A DNA stretch of 64,000 nt from Trichomonas vaginalis G3 (lineage: Eukaryota > Parabasalia > Trichomonadida > Trichomonadidae), in assembly GCF_026262505.1 (NCBI RefSeq), contig NC_067207.1:15158082-15222081 (forward strand). The letters are read 5' to 3'. The translations under genes and the position numbers were made by a program. Of this stretch, positions 1 through 11,513 are shown piece after piece. Below the pieces are notes generated by a model. That model worked only from the letters and a program-made list of their open reading frames with translations, was not told the origin of the DNA and did no database searches. Position 1 is the first letter of the stretch. Each line of letters starts with the position of its first letter.

Positions 1-2565
1 CAAATGAATATAAAAGTTGATGATCCAAACCAAATTCAATCTATCGTTCACAACTTCGAATTTACAGTTGGCGGATTCATGACATCATTAAATTCAATTC
101 CAAAAGCGTTTTCTCCAAAAGTTTTCGATGTTTTCGCAGAATATATCAAAAATAAACAACCGGAATACGGAAACGTACTTGATAAATCAACAGAGATCTC
201 ACAAGCTACAGCTTTATACATTCTTCTCGAAATCGAATTGAGATTATCGAATGATATACCGAAATGGCTTGACCATATGGCCACCATTGCAGGTATTACA
301 CGTACAGAATTGTGCAGCCGTATCGCTTGCTTGCCAATAAAGCATATTGCCGCTTCAAGATTCGCTCATTTCAATAAATATGTCAGAAACGATGATGAAA
401 CGTATATTTCGTTAATTTCTCTTTCATACAAGTACAACTTACAATACAGATTCGCTCCTCTTTTCGCTTTAGTCCAAATTTGTGCTGAATATACAGAAGA
501 TATCAACAGTTTCATGAAATATATGGCTATTACGTACGGCGTATTATCTGATAATGAAGAAGAAAGGTCACTTTCCCTTTCAATTTTCGTTCTTGACTCT
601 TTATTCTTAGTTACTGACAGATCCTGCTTCATGAATGACTCTGGAGACCTCTTGGATTCAACAATTGTTGCTTTACTCAAGAGCGGAGACAAGAGTTACT
701 CAGATATCCAATCAACACTCCCTAATATTAAGAATGTGGCCACGCAAATCCCATTACATATCAACAATCTCACTAAGACAATTACTACTGGCTCAAAGTC
801 CCTCTTGACCCTCAAAGATTCCCATCCTTGGACTCTTGGAGTTCCATGGGTCAAAACCAACTACAATTATTCAATTTTGAATGAGTTTTCTGCCAAAAAT
901 AAAGAGATCCCATTTTCATTCCCATTACAAGATGATGACCGCAAAGGCCTTCTAAGGATACTTTCAACACCTGCTGTTAAATATTCCGCAATTTATTTAA
1001 CAAGTACACAAAATACAGCTGATGGACAACTTCTCAACGGCTACCTCAACGTGTTATGCCAGTTAGAAGGCTATAATACCACTATTGTTCCATCAAAAGA
1101 GGCAATTCGCCCTGATATCAACAATTTCGATCAGAATTTGACACAATTAATCATCAATACCTACGATTTAGGCGAAAAGACAATGTCACTAACTGATCTT
1201 GCCAAGGAAAATCCTACAACAGCCGCTTTATTGGCAAAATTCGGAGTTCAAATCGGAAATACTCTTGACAAAGTAGCCCAGATCAAGAAGAACAAAGAGC
1301 GCGCAAGGGCAGCAAGAGAAAGAGCCATCCAATCATTGAACATCAACAACAATTTGTTCAATGACATGGAAGATGTCGACGACGAAGCCGATTTGAAGCA
1401 AGTCTGTTCCATCTGCCAGGAAGAAGGAACCGAACCTCTCAATCTCCCAGTGTTCGTTCATACATCTCTCGTTCCATCAATCATAGAAAAGAGTTTACGA
1501 ACATTTAATACAGACCATTCGATTAAATACGAGAGCTACAAAGTCTGTACAGCATGCCAGCATATCTGCCATTCAGATTGCGTCATGAGGCAAGAATCTG
1601 GCTGTTTCTACTGTTCTCTTTGCAGAGGATTGCGAAATGACATGATTCCTCTCTGCAAATACACCAACTTCGACATAGATGAAGTCGATTTGGATGAACC
1701 AATCAACGGACCACAAGATTCAATTCTTAATTACACTTCATCTGTCATTTCACAACTGATTTCCTCCAGTGTTGTGAACCTCGAAGCAAGACACAGAATG
1801 AATCCAGGAGCATTAGATTCACCAGCCAATTCCATGCTGTATAAATCTCTTTTCGCAATTGCGTGGAAGAAAGCACATATGCCATCAGATGACTTGATAA
1901 CGTTCAACAACAACAAACTCTGCAATCTCGTGAAACAGTTGTCAATGCAGGACAAACCAGGCCTTGAATACACGAGAATTGTCAAATCAATTTGTGAAGA
2001 AATCACTGATAAAGAAGAAATATATCCATTCATGAGGAGAGCAGCAATTCTTCAGGCATTGATATTCTCTTTGAATAAGGACCAGTTCTTTGAATGGGAT
2101 GAATATTTAGAGTACGAAAATCTTTGTCAGAAATTCTGTATCGAACCTGTAAAAGATGTCGATATTTCTGTCATACCGTTCAAATTAATTAATCTTCCTC
2201 AATGTCCTGTTGAATTGTACAGGCCTCCTTTCGATGAGGACACGATGCCTTACGAGTCTGAAGTATATTACTGTCTGTTGGATAAGCATTTGTTGATTAG
2301 ACAAAATGATCAACTCCAGCAGACATTGAATACGAGATATAAAGGTGCTGTTATTCCTGTCATTCAACTGACAAATGAAAAAGCTTTGTCTATTAAATAC
2401 GTGTCAATTGAGTTGAATAAGTTCTTCGAAGGACCAAGAGCTTATTACTCATTGCTCGGACAGCCTGTGATTGGTTTGGAATCATCTGATATTTTGTCTC
2501 TTTCTCAAGACAAAGTTACTGAAATTGAAGATGATTTGTTGTCTGGAAACTTTACAAGAATTTGA
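1..2565 (+). CDS. UBR-family (N-recognin type) E3 ubiquitin ligase, C-terminal part
   Basis: The reading frame is open from the left edge, so the first ATG at position 4 is probably internal and the gene begins outside the window. About 853 residues are visible; full UBR1/UBR2 proteins are about 1,700-1,900 residues. Residues about 468-545 form a RING-like Cys/His cluster: CSICQEEG, then CTACQHICHSDCV, then CFYCSLCRG, with a long insert between the first and second pairs as in UBR-type RINGs. The C-terminal third fits the UBR cap region. The family attaches ubiquitin to proteins bearing destabilising N-terminal residues. The UBR box that binds such residues would lie upstream and is not seen. 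The gene ends TTTGAAAATAAAG, a stop followed closely by a TAAA-type polyadenylation signal. The family assignment rests on my reading of the RING pattern and overall composition. Confidence 0.75.
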   Translation, partial: QMNIKVDDPNQIQSIVHNFEFTVGGFMTSLNSIPKAFSPKVFDVFAEYIKNKQPEYGNVLDKSTEISQATALYILLEIELRLSNDIPKWLDHMATIAGITRTELCSRIACLPIKHIAASRFAHFNKYVRNDDETYISLISLSYKYNLQYRFAPLFALVQICAEYTEDINSFMKYMAITYGVLSDNEEERSLSLSIFVLDSLFLVTDRSCFMNDSGDLLDSTIVALLKSGDKSYSDIQSTLPNIKNVATQIPLHINNLTKTITTGSKSLLTLKDSHPWTLGVPWVKTNYNYSILNEFSAKNKEIPFSFPLQDDDRKGLLRILSTPAVKYSAIYLTSTQNTADGQLLNGYLNVLCQLEGYNTTIVPSKEAIRPDINNFDQNLTQLIINTYDLGEKTMSLTDLAKENPTTAALLAKFGVQIGNTLDKVAQIKKNKERARAARERAIQSLNINNNLFNDMEDVDDEADLKQVCSICQEEGTEPLNLPVFVHTSLVPSIIEKSLRTFNTDHSIKYESYKVCTACQHICHSDCVMRQESGCFYCSLCRGLRNDMIPLCKYTNFDIDEVDLDEPINGPQDSILNYTSSVISQLISSSVVNLEARHRMNPGALDSPANSMLYKSLFAIAWKKAHMPSDDLITFNNNKLCNLVKQLSMQDKPGLEYTRIVKSICEEITDKEEIYPFMRRAAILQALIFSLNKDQFFEWDEYLEYENLCQKFCIEPVKDVDISVIPFKLINLPQCPVELYRPPFDEDTMPYESEVYYCLLDKHLLIRQNDQLQQTLNTRYKGAVIPVIQLTNEKALSIKYVSIELNKFFEGPRAYYSLLGQPVIGLESSDILSLSQDKVTEIEDDLLSGNFTRI

Positions 2566-2825
2566 AAATAAAGAATTTTTTATATTTTTATACTTTTTTA
2601 AATAAAATAGTTTTTTTTTCATCAATGAACATCAACTCAAAGATATAGGATGTGCATAAACCATGCATTGTTTGCTACTTGATATTTTGCTTCTTTCTCA
2701 AGATAAAGTTTGATAAATTGAAGATGATTTGCTGTCTAAAAACTTTATTTTAAATGTAGTAAAAAAATTTCATTAATGAATATCAACTCAAAGAAATGGG
2801 ATATGCATGAACCAATATATTGTTT
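2488..2825. repeat. degenerate tandem duplication of the UBR gene 3' end and UTR
   Basis: Unit 1 (about 2488-2670) covers the last 25 codons and the 3' UTR of the UBR gene; unit 2 (about 2681-2825) repeats it. Both contain ATTTTG-CTTTCTCAAGA-AAAGTTT-ATTGAAGATGATTTG and then TCAACTCAAAGA followed by a GGATRTGCATRAACC segment. Unit 2 lacks about 40 bp of the middle and is no longer coding. The order and spacing show a local duplication, not chance similarity. Confidence 0.8.
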
Positions 2826-3057
2826 AAGCTATTTCAATATATTCTTTGGAGTAAAAGGAAATGATATTGAGTCACTCATCTTTTCAGCTCACCAATATTG
2901 TACAAATTAAAAATCCAATTGAGAGGATTGATGCAGATCGATCTACTCCAAGTTAAAGATAACTGCGCAGTTGTGTAGATCGGTGCAGATTGAAAATAAT
3001 TAGTTATTATCTGAAGTTATGTTGATGTTTATTTGTAAACTATTGAAATTTTTTATA
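2826..3057. other. intergenic, upstream of ankyrin gene 1
   Basis: This is AT-rich spacer between the duplicated UBR tail and the first ankyrin gene. It contains an imperfect inverted repeat, GATCGATCTAC near 2936 against GTAGATCGGT near 2976, which could form a hairpin of about 9 paired bases. I see no coding frame. Confidence 0.4.
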
Positions 3058-6000
3058 ATGCTAAGGCAACGAGGTAAGGAACGCAAACCAAACAATTGCT
3101 TTCTAGATCTAGTTCGATCAGAAAAACCATGTATGGTGGACTTACAAATTCCATCAAATTTGCGAGATATATTTTATTCAGCACCAATTCTTGCTTCTCC
3201 AATAATTGATGATGATGCATACATGGAATTTAGTTCTCTAAGCATACCATCTCCAAAAAGTTCTTCAATTGAACTTCCAGATTTGCTTACTAATCTGGAA
3301 ACTTTTCAACAAAAGCTATTGAATTATAGAAAAACAGACGAAGAATCTACAAAGTTTATTATCAAATACATTTCAGAACATCCAGTTCTAGGAGCAAGCG
3401 AATTCAACATTTGTGTTTCAATTCGTCCCAATTTATATCTTGACTATGCATATTTATACTCGAAACTTATTGAAGAATTTAAATTTACATTCCGTTCTTT
3501 ACTTTTTGTTCCGAAAGAATTTTCAAAAATTTTAATTAAAGAAAACTACGAAAACAGTGTTAATGCAATGCAGATATCAAATTATTCTAATTCTTTTTGC
3601 AGAAATCCATATCCACATCTTGGCGTTTACAAACTTCCATTTTTAATTTCAAAAAATTACAGCCAAGTAGATGTTCTTGGCTTCATCAAAGTTCCTCTCA
3701 CAACTGAAGTTATCATAAGTTTTATCAAAGATGATCTTGATTATTTCTTAAAACTTTCAACACAACAATCAGAATTTACAAATTTTGGATTTTATTTTGA
3801 AGAAAGACCAGGTGATTTATATTCATTTATAAATGTTGCAGCGTATTACGGATCAGTCAATATATTCAAATACTGCATTTCAAGTCAAACAAACTTTATT
3901 ATTTTACCACAATTTGTTATTGCAGGTGGTTCTAAAGAAATCTTAAGAATTTGTGAACAACAAGGAATTAAACTTGTTGATTATGCAGTCATTGCATTAT
4001 TATATAGAAGAGATGATATATATGAATGGTTGATTGAGCAATCAGAAGTAAATAGACCAAATCCATTGTATTATTGCACAGAAACATATTCTATTAAAAA
4101 GTTTTATGAATTTTGTCAACTGAACAAAAAAGCTCTTAACAACAGTTATTTCATTCCATTTTTGATTGAAAACATGAAAGAAGAAATCAAATTATTTGCA
4201 GAACATATCATTCCAACATATGACAATGTTTTTCTTACAAAAGATATCGAAACACATACAAATCTCTTTAAAGATGTAAAAAAGAGCAAAATAATTTCAT
4301 TGTTTGAGAGTTTCATGTATAATGATGACGAATTTCACATGAATTTGATTTACGATACACATTTATTTGATTATTTCAGTTTATCTAAAGACACCATCTA
4401 TAACCTTAGATTCAAATTCCCGAATATGTATAACAAAATACTTTCAGGTGTTGAAAAAAGCTTCGAAGATAAGGCAGATGGACAAGAAATAACCGATTAT
4501 TTCAAAGATCCAAGTAAGATTAACGTGTGTCTTGAAATACTTGCAAGGAAAAAAGATTTGGAACTTTTTGTCAAAACTTTCATCAAATTCAAAGAATCTG
4601 TGTCTATTGAAACAGCTCTTGATTCTATCAAAACATTTGATCTTATTTGGACATCAGTTTTTTATTATTTTTCTGATAAAATCATCGAAAGTGATCAATA
4701 CATTTCTATTATGGCAACACATATCAATTTAGAAAAAATGTCTTATTTAGAAAGTACATTTCAAAATGTTGTTAACCAAAGATTTGTTAGGAAAGATTTC
4801 GAGCATTATAACAAAAATTTGAAAACTTTTGTTCAAAAATCATTGGCTTTTATTGATAAATTGGAGCCAATAAGAATTTGTTATATGTTGATATTAGCTA
4901 TTAAATTCGCTCCTGAATGCATTAAGAAATTCAACATCTTTGAAATACCTGTTTGCGAAAACTTGGATGATTACATTTATCAAATTGTTAATAACAAGAA
5001 ATTTTTCTCACCAATTCTTGAAAACATTGAGAATTGCAAGTCATTGATAGCTGCTGATGCTCGTTTTATCATGGGAATGTCGAAGTATGCATCAAACAAA
5101 GAGTTCGTCGATTACGTCATCCATGAAATTGGAGACACTGAACATAAATTTTATATTAACAAGTTCTTAATGAATCCTGAAGTTAAAAAACATTATTCAG
5201 TTGAAGAACTTGTTACAAATGTTTCAAAGGAACATAATCTTTTACTCAATAATATCGAATTAACAAAAGAAGAATTCGATTATGTTAATTCAAAATCTGA
5301 ATACGAATTGTTTAATAACCCGAAAAATGCAATTTATTATCCATTGGATAAGATTTTGAAACATGCAATGACAACTGGTATTTATGATTGTTTAGAACAC
5401 TTTGAATTAACGAAAAATGATCTTGTTACAATTCTTAGTCAATGCCAGACCAAAAACTCATTTCCTTTGATAAGAAACGAAAGTTTCAAGAAACTTTGTG
5501 ACACAGATTTCATCATTAATATGATGAATAGCAATACTAGAGCAATCAATACAGAAGATGCTATATTAGCTATGTATGAATTGATCACTCATCGCAAAGC
5601 AGAATTCCAAGAAAACAAAATCATTTCTTGGTTTAAATACATCATTAAATGTGATAAATTGACAGAATTTCTTAAGAATTCAGAAGGAATTCTTGACAAA
5701 TCCACATTATTTGAAATTTCTCATCGCTATCACCATCCATTTGTCTTAAATGGAGTTACTCTAGATTTAGATCACATCGAAAAATTCGATAGTAAAACAA
5801 TCAAAAGCATTTATGAGAATGTTAATGTTCCTCATGATTATCACATGAAATATCTTCTCCAAATACTTAAACACGAAGATACTCCTGATGTCATTGATCT
5901 CATTCTTTCACAAAGTAAGATGAACATTGACGTTTTTGTTGATAAAACACCACTCCAATACGCAGTTAAATACAATCATCCACAAACTGTTTTATACTTA

Positions 6001-6906
6001 TTGAATAAAGGTGCAAACACAGGATATATCGGAAACCGCACAATTCTTACTTTTACTAAGGATGAAGAAATGAAGAAAATCTTGCTTCCTTATGTTGATA
6101 TGGATAATCATCAGAAGTATTTGATTTCACTATCCAAAACTAATGATGTTGATTTCACCAATAAATGCAAGAAATTTGTTAAAGATAATGCAAAAGTCAT
6201 CGATAAGTTACAGAAGAATTTCGAATTTAAGGAATTCATGGAATATCTTTTTACATGGGATGTTTCTCTTGAAGAAGCATTTTCATATTTAAGTTCAATG
6301 GTCACACAAGATAAATTAATTAAATCATGCGGTTTTGATAGTCTGAAATGCGCCACAAGTCAATTTTTTGCATCTGTTAGTAATGACATTGTTGCTAATG
6401 CTAAAATTGAATTTCAACTTTGTTATGGAGTTCTTAGAAGAAGAACTCAGTTTATTACTCCTGATCCACGACTTGGAAATTTGTTGTATGTTAGTGTTGT
6501 TTGTGGTAATGAAGAAGTTGTTTCGAAAATTCTTGAATGCGGTGTTGATCCAAATGAATACGAAGGTTACAAACATCTTACTAATCCAGGACTTGAATGC
6601 GTTCGCAGTGGTAAACTCAATCTTTTGAAACTATTAGTTTCACATGGCTTAGATATCAATCGTGTTTATTATCACGACAACACAACATTGATTAATGCAT
6701 CTATTCTTAATCATCAGAAGAAATGCTTTAATTACTTACTAGAATTACACTGTGATTTAAGTCACAAAGTTATTCTTTCTCCATATATGGCTGCCATGTC
6801 CATTTCCAAGACAAATAACTATTATGAAAAGAAGTTGCTACCACTCATTGACATGTTTCAAGAAACATTTGTTAATCAAAAAGCTTCAAAAATCCACAAG
6901 TTCTAA
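3058..6906 (+). CDS. DUF3447/ankyrin-repeat protein, copy 1
   Basis: About 1,282 residues. An ATG 39 bases further upstream (3019) is in frame, but 3058 aligns with the start of the tandem paralogue at 7335. The segment around residues 260-330 (YYGSVNIFKYCISSQ, then FVIAGGSKEILRICEQQGI) is the hydrophobic helical pattern of the DUF3447 region that precedes ankyrin repeats in hundreds of trichomonad proteins. Ankyrin-like units lie near the C-terminus: DKTPLQYAVKYNHPQTVLYL, and later GNLLYVSVVCGNEEVVSKIL and LVSHGLDINRVYYHDNTTLI. There is no signal peptide or membrane helix, so it is probably intracellular and used for protein-protein contacts. No partner can be named. It is a tandem duplicate of the gene at 7335-11204. 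Confidence 0.85.
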   Translation: MLRQRGKERKPNNCFLDLVRSEKPCMVDLQIPSNLRDIFYSAPILASPIIDDDAYMEFSSLSIPSPKSSSIELPDLLTNLETFQQKLLNYRKTDEESTKFIIKYISEHPVLGASEFNICVSIRPNLYLDYAYLYSKLIEEFKFTFRSLLFVPKEFSKILIKENYENSVNAMQISNYSNSFCRNPYPHLGVYKLPFLISKNYSQVDVLGFIKVPLTTEVIISFIKDDLDYFLKLSTQQSEFTNFGFYFEERPGDLYSFINVAAYYGSVNIFKYCISSQTNFIILPQFVIAGGSKEILRICEQQGIKLVDYAVIALLYRRDDIYEWLIEQSEVNRPNPLYYCTETYSIKKFYEFCQLNKKALNNSYFIPFLIENMKEEIKLFAEHIIPTYDNVFLTKDIETHTNLFKDVKKSKIISLFESFMYNDDEFHMNLIYDTHLFDYFSLSKDTIYNLRFKFPNMYNKILSGVEKSFEDKADGQEITDYFKDPSKINVCLEILARKKDLELFVKTFIKFKESVSIETALDSIKTFDLIWTSVFYYFSDKIIESDQYISIMATHINLEKMSYLESTFQNVVNQRFVRKDFEHYNKNLKTFVQKSLAFIDKLEPIRICYMLILAIKFAPECIKKFNIFEIPVCENLDDYIYQIVNNKKFFSPILENIENCKSLIAADARFIMGMSKYASNKEFVDYVIHEIGDTEHKFYINKFLMNPEVKKHYSVEELVTNVSKEHNLLLNNIELTKEEFDYVNSKSEYELFNNPKNAIYYPLDKILKHAMTTGIYDCLEHFELTKNDLVTILSQCQTKNSFPLIRNESFKKLCDTDFIINMMNSNTRAINTEDAILAMYELITHRKAEFQENKIISWFKYIIKCDKLTEFLKNSEGILDKSTLFEISHRYHHPFVLNGVTLDLDHIEKFDSKTIKSIYENVNVPHDYHMKYLLQILKHEDTPDVIDLILSQSKMNIDVFVDKTPLQYAVKYNHPQTVLYLLNKGANTGYIGNRTILTFTKDEEMKKILLPYVDMDNHQKYLISLSKTNDVDFTNKCKKFVKDNAKVIDKLQKNFEFKEFMEYLFTWDVSLEEAFSYLSSMVTQDKLIKSCGFDSLKCATSQFFASVSNDIVANAKIEFQLCYGVLRRRTQFITPDPRLGNLLYVSVVCGNEEVVSKILECGVDPNEYEGYKHLTNPGLECVRSGKLNLLKLLVSHGLDINRVYYHDNTTLINASILNHQKKCFNYLLELHCDLSHKVILSPYMAAMSISKTNNYYEKKLLPLIDMFQETFVNQKASKIHKF

Positions 6907-7334
6907 CTCAATATTGATATCAGCTACATTGATAAATTTCACAAGGTGTTCTTCCTAAATCTTATTTACCATTGAAGTTTTGTGTTTATTAAATATATTT
7001 TATTAGTTTTACTTGACAGTTTTTTTTTGAATCTTTTATCATTGAATCAATATAATTGCAATACCTCAAACAGATGATGAAATGATGTTTTGCTTGCATT
7101 TTTGATCAGCAATTTTTCTGAAACTGTTATTAATTCTTCATATACAGATCTTCTTAATTTTGATTTTCCTCTCAATATTTAGGAGGATTTTTGATCATGA
7201 ATCATGTCATAAGAAAGGCATTATACGATATTGTTTGCATGCAATATGGACTTGTACAGAATATGGTATATGATGATTTTTTTTGCTCTATCAACGATTA
7301 CTTTGTAAACTATTGAATTTTTATAGGCGCCTCC
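6907..7334. other. intergenic between the tandem ankyrin paralogues
   Basis: AT-rich spacer. Its last 30 bases (TTTGTAAACTATTGAA-TTTTTATA) match the sequence just before the first ankyrin gene, so the duplicated block includes some promoter-side DNA. No gene is supported. Confidence 0.5.
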
Positions 7335-10300
7335 ATGTATAGTTATGGCCCATCAACAAAGGACAACGAACCAAATAATTACTTCCCAGTTCCCATTAGA
7401 TCAGAAATACGAACCATTCCGAGATTAAAAATACCTTTAGTTGTTTCGAATTTAGAACAATCATTTGCGCAATTAGCGGCTCCAATTATATGCAATTCTC
7501 CATCTACAGACAATGAATCTATAATATTACCATCTCCTATTCACCAGACAATTGAACTTCCAAGTTTTCTTACTAACTTCGAAACTTTTCAACAAAAACT
7601 ACTGAATTATAGCAAAACAGACGCATAATCTACAAAATATATCATCAAATACATTTCAGAACATCCAACTCTCGGCTCAAGTGAATTCAACATTTGTGTT
7701 TCAATTCGTCCCAATTTATATCTTGATTATGCATATTTATACACAAAGCTTATTGAGGAACTCAGATATACATTCCGTTCATTTCTTTTAGTTCCACGGG
7801 AATTTTCAAAAATTTTAATTCAAGAAAACTACGAAGATTATGTTAATTCAATGCAGATATCAAATCATTCTCAATGCTATCCTGAAAATGAAGTGCCATA
7901 TCTTTTTATTTCCAAACTTCCATTTTTAATTTCAAAAAATTATGACCCAAAAACAATTCCTGAACGTGGCATCATTTTACTTCCTCTCACAACTGAAGTT
8001 ATCATAAGTTTTATCAAAGATGATCTTGATTATTTCTTAAAACTTTCAAAACCAGATACAAATTTTACAAATTTTGGATTTTATTTTGAAGAAAGACCAG
8101 ATGATTTATATTCATTTATAAATGTTGCAGCGTATTACGGATCAGTTAATATATTCAAATACTGCATTTCAAGTCAAACAAACTTTATTATTTTACCACA
8201 ATTTGTTATTGCAGGTGGTTCTAAAGAAATCTTAAGAATTTGTGAACAACAAGGAATTAAACTTGTTGATTATGCAGTCATTGCATTATTATATAGAAGA
8301 GATGATATATATGAATGGTTGCTTGAGAAAGTACGAAAATATCCATCAAATCAATTATATTTTTGCACAGAAACATATTCTATTAAAAAGTTTTATGAAT
8401 TTTGTCAACTGAACAAAAAAGCTCTTAACAACAGTTATTTCATTCCATTTTTGATTGAAAACATGAAAGAAGAAATCAAATTATTTGCAGAACATATCAT
8501 TCCAACATATGACAATGTTTTTCTTACCAAAGATAGCGAAACACTTACAAATCTCTTTAAGAATATAGAAGAGAAAAACATAATTAATTTGTTTTATAGA
8601 TTCTTGGATAATAATGATGAATTCCACATGAATTTGTTTTTACAAACACATTCATTCAATTATTTCACTTTAGATACACATTCATTAGAAAAAATTAAAA
8701 CAAAATTCCCGAATTTGTATCAAAATTTACTCATAGGTGCTCAAAACCTCTTAAAGAATGATGTTAGACCACCACATATTTGTAATAATTTTGTTTCTCC
8801 GTCGGACGCTGATTTTTATCTTGAAATAGTTGCAGAGAAAAAAGATATGGATAATTTTATCCAAATTATCAACGAATTCAAAAATAACGTCAGTGTTAAT
8901 GCAGCTGTTAATATCGTGAAAACATATGATCTTATTTGGCCATCAGTTTTTTATCATTTTTCAGATGAAATCATCAAATCTGATAAACTAATTTCTGATA
9001 TGATCAAACACATCAATTTAGAAAAAATGTCATATATAGAAAGTAAATATCAAAAGTCAGGTAAACAAAGAAATAGTTTTATAGATTTAATGAATTATAA
9101 GAGTTATTTCAGGACTTTTGTTCAAAAATCTTTGGCTTATTTGAATGAATTAAATCCATTGAAGATTTGCAATTTGATGATATTGACTTTTCAATACGCT
9201 CCTGATTGCATGAAGAATTTTAATCTCTTTCAAATAACTGATTGTCAAACATTAGATGATTACATTTATCAAGTTGTTAATAACAAAACATTTTTCTCAC
9301 CATTTCTTGAGAATATTGAAAGTTGCAAATCATTGATAGCAGTTGATCATCGTTTTATCATGGGAATGTCTTCACTTGCATCGAACAAAGAATTTGTTGA
9401 ATACGCCATCCCTTTAATTGGAAGAAGCGAACATAGATCATATCTTCACAAGTTCTTAATGAATCCTGAAATTAAAAAGCATTATACAGTTCAAGAACTA
9501 TATGCAAATGTTTCTAGGACAAACAGTATTTTATTCGATTATATAGAACTAACAAAAGAAGAATTTGATTTTGTGCATAATGAAAATAAAAAAGCTGCTA
9601 ACAGATTATATAAAAATCCGAAAAATGCAGTTTATGTCCCAAAGGATAAGGTTCTGAATTATGCAATGACTACTGGTAATTATGGATCCTTAGAGCACAT
9701 AAAATTAACGACAAAAAATATTGCTTCGATTGAGAAACTATCGACTGCCAGAAGCTCATTTCCTTTGATTAGAAATGAAGATTTCAGGACAAATATTCAT
9801 ACAAATTTCATCATTAATTTGTTGAATAGCAATACTAAATTGATTAATACAGAAGATGCTATATTAGCTATCAATGAGTTGATCACTCGTCGCAAATCAG
9901 AATTCCAAGAAAACAAAATCATTCCATGGTTTAAATACATCATTAAATGTTACAAATTGACAGAATTTCTTAAAATTGCTGAAGGAATTCTTGACAAATC
10001 CACATTATTTGAAATATATCAGCGTTGTCACTATCCATTTAACTTAAATGGTGTTCAAATAGATTTGAATAACATCGAAAAATTTGATGGAAAAACAGTC
10101 AAAAGTATTTATGAGAACTTCCAAGTTCCACATGATTACCACATGAAATATCTTCTTCAAGTTATCAAACACGAAGATTCTCCTGACATCATTGATTACA
10201 TTTTTTCACAAAGTAAGATGAACATTGACGTTTTTGTTGATAAAACACCACTCCAAATCGCAGTTAAATACAATCGTCCACAAACAGTTTTATACTTATT

Positions 10301-11204
10301 GAACAAAGGTGCAAAAGCAGGATATATTGGAGAATGCACATGTCTTAGTCTTACCGATGATGAAGAAATGAAGAAAATCTTGCTTCCTCATGCTGATATT
10401 GAAGAAAATAATAAGTATTTGATTTCAGTATCTAATGATAATGATGTTGATTTCCTCATTAAATGCAAGAAATTTATTAAATCAAATGACAACATAGTCA
10501 ATAATATACATTTTCATTTTAATCATACCATGTTTGTTGAATATCTTTTTAGTTGGGAAGTTTCTCTTGAGGAAGCATTTTCATATTTAATTCCAATGGT
10601 CCAAGAAAATAAAATAATTTAATTATGTGGATACTTAATTTCTAATTACATTAAATATCAATTCAATGATAAGCTTAGTGCTAATATTGTTTCTAGTGCT
10701 ACAAAAGAATTCCAACTTTGTTATGGAGTATTGAGAAAAGAACCACAGTTTATTACTCCTGATCCACGACTTGGAAATTTGTTGTATGTTAGTGTTGTTT
10801 GTGGTAATGAAGAAGTTGTTTCGAAAATTCTTGAATGCGGTGTTGATCCAAATGAATACGAAGGTTACAAACATCTTACTAATCCAGGACTTGAATGCGT
10901 TCGCAGTGGTAAACTCAATCTTTTGAAACCATTAGTTTCACATGGTTTAGATATCAATCGTGTTTATTATCATGACAACACAACATTGATTAATGCATCT
11001 ATTCTTAATCATCAGAAGAAATGCTTTAATTACTTACTAGAATTACACTGTGATTTAAGTCACAAAGTTATTCTTTCTCCATTTATGGCTGCCATGTCCA
11101 TTTCCAAGACCAATAACTATTATGAAATGAAATTGCTACCACTCATTGACATTAATCAAGAAACATTTTTCAATCCAAAAGCTTCTGAAATCCACAAGAA
11201 TTAA
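7335..11204 (+). pseudogene. DUF3447/ankyrin-repeat protein, copy 2 (two in-frame stops)
   Basis: This is the tandem paralogue of the preceding gene. One reading frame runs the full length and is interrupted only by TAA at 7626-7628 (copy 1 has GAA there) and TAA at 10620-10622 (copy 1 has AAA); there is no frameshift between the three open stretches 7335-7628, 7629-10622 and 10623-11204. Identity to copy 1 is patchy: about 7985-8320 and 10745-11135 are almost identical at base level, while about 8720-9080 is strongly diverged. That pattern fits gene conversion between the copies. The domain order is the same: DUF3447-type region, then ankyrin-like units. It could still yield a shorter protein from the long middle frame. 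A sequencing error at either stop is possible but two independent ones are less likely. Confidence 0.8.
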
Positions 11205-11513
11205 CTCAATAATTATTATTGTTTTTTAAAAATATTATTTTCTCTATTTTATTCATGAATATTTTTCTTCTACTAAGTAATATCATTCAGAGCGAGATAT
11301 ATCATCAATTTAAGTAGCATTGACTTCTAATTTGCTATCAAAAATGTGCAAAATGAACTATTTTTACAAGATGCTTATGATTTCATGTTTATAATTAATC
11401 AGGTGATGTCATTTTATGAAAACAATTCGGATTTAGAACCGTAAATCCAATCATTTTCTATTTGAACAGTTGTAAACTTTTTTTGTAAAAGATATAAATT
11501 TTTTGAGCAAAAT
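11205..11513. other. intergenic spacer
   Basis: AT-rich sequence between the ankyrin pseudogene and the coiled-coil gene. I see no coding frame, repeat or RNA gene in it. Confidence 0.4.

Noticed and set aside
3019-3057. Upstream ATG as start of ankyrin copy 1
   Set aside because: The added 13 hydrophobic residues are not matched in the tandem paralogue, whose start aligns with 3058.
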